From Nocardia speluncae NBRC 108251 (GTDB lineage: Bacteria > Actinomycetota > Actinomycetes > Mycobacteriales > Mycobacteriaceae): a stretch of DNA of 64,000 nt. The DNA lies in assembly GCF_001613245.1 (NCBI RefSeq), contig NZ_BDBZ01000037.1, forward strand, positions 153,670 to 217,669, written 5' to 3'. The notes under the pieces are model-generated. The model was not told the DNA's origin. It did not search any database and saw only the letters and a program-made list of their open reading frames with translations. Made by a program: the position numbers and the translations under genes. Position 1 is the stretch's first letter; every line of letters begins with the position of its first letter. Positions 63,935-64,000 of this stretch are shown piece by piece.

Positions 63935-64000
63935 TTTAGGGGATCGATAGGTGGTAGCGCCGCCGACTCCGGTGGCCAGGGTGTCCGCATCGTGCTCCTA

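Noticed and set aside
63931..63942. CCCCTTTAGGGG palindrome as a terminator or two abutting transposon ends
   Set aside because: Too short for a terminator, and no second inverted repeat could be recognised to its right.
1..64000. CRISPR arrays, rRNA and tRNA genes
   Set aside because: No regularly spaced repeats and no tRNA T-loop or rRNA-like conserved stretches were found when reading intergenic regions, including around the integrase remnants where a tRNA att site might be expected.

Overview
The window is high-GC actinomycete DNA. Very dense codon use, many 4-bp start/stop overlaps, GTG/TTG starts, an XRE(DUF5753)-DUF397 pair, DrrAB-type transporters and actinobacterial Tn3 remnants suggest Nocardia or a close relative. 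No rRNA, tRNA or CRISPR array was found. Most of the window is accessory: biosynthetic operons set among regulators, toxin/antitoxin relics and decayed mobile elements.

Left part (1-22 kb): the end of a P450, a FAD monooxygenase, a LuxR regulator, a FAD/NAD(P) oxidoreductase, and an SDR behind a large palindromic operator. A MarR-like regulator, a WYL regulator divergent from a VOC protein, a DrrAB-type exporter with an NmrA-like SDR, and an AbiEi antitoxin with a stump of its AbiEii toxin follow. At 12.8-14.3 kb lies a decayed Gfo/Idh-DegT-(intact Nudix)-creatininase operon. Next come a 491-aa unknown beside an SbcD-like nuclease with two added cysteine clusters, a P-loop kinase, a DapA-like lyase, a methyltransferase and a HIT protein.

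Central operon A (minus strand, 36.5 to 22.3 kb): about 14 tightly packed genes, mostly joined by overlaps of a few bases. They encode ADP-heptose-type sugar supply (a single-chain GmhA-HldE kinase-HldE adenylyltransferase fusion and an HldD-like epimerase), a GT9 heptosyltransferase-like enzyme and a carbamoyltransferase. They also encode a P450, an SHMT-like PLP enzyme, a RaSEA-type radical SAM enzyme, a nucleoside hydrolase, methyltransferase, acyltransferase-SGNH fusion and HAD phosphatase. This looks like a biosynthetic gene cluster for a carbamoylated, heptose-bearing and possibly nucleoside-derived product. A class IV aminotransferase and an XRE-FGE fusion run divergently from it.

Central operon B (minus strand, 47.2 to 41.5 kb): a 30-codon peptide gene with a YxxP motif is followed by a GST-fold protein with a C-terminal PqqD-like domain. 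A radical SAM/SPASM enzyme with an N-terminal PqqD-like domain follows, and then an alpha-beta fused glycyl-tRNA synthetase of a kind foreign to actinobacteria, translationally coupled to the radical SAM gene. An array of TGGACA repeats lies between this operon and a divergent putative regulator. This is the best candidate for an undescribed system: a RiPP pathway whose operon includes a second GlyRS, either for self-resistance or for glycyl-tRNA supply. Next to it are a GT25 glycosyltransferase and a four-gene coupled operon (APH-like kinase, Fe/2OG enzyme of the BesD/HalD halogenase family with the hydroxylase Asp, alpha/beta hydrolase, hexapeptide acyltransferase).

Right part (53.5-64 kb): two adjacent tyrosine recombinase genes, one with an in-frame TAA and one frameshifted and cut off. 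A truncated serine resolvase with res-like repeats, an MFS/UspA/thioesterase operon divergent from a TetR gene, and a Tn3-family transposase with a one-base frameshift complete the window. This is a graveyard of mobile elements at the cluster's right border.
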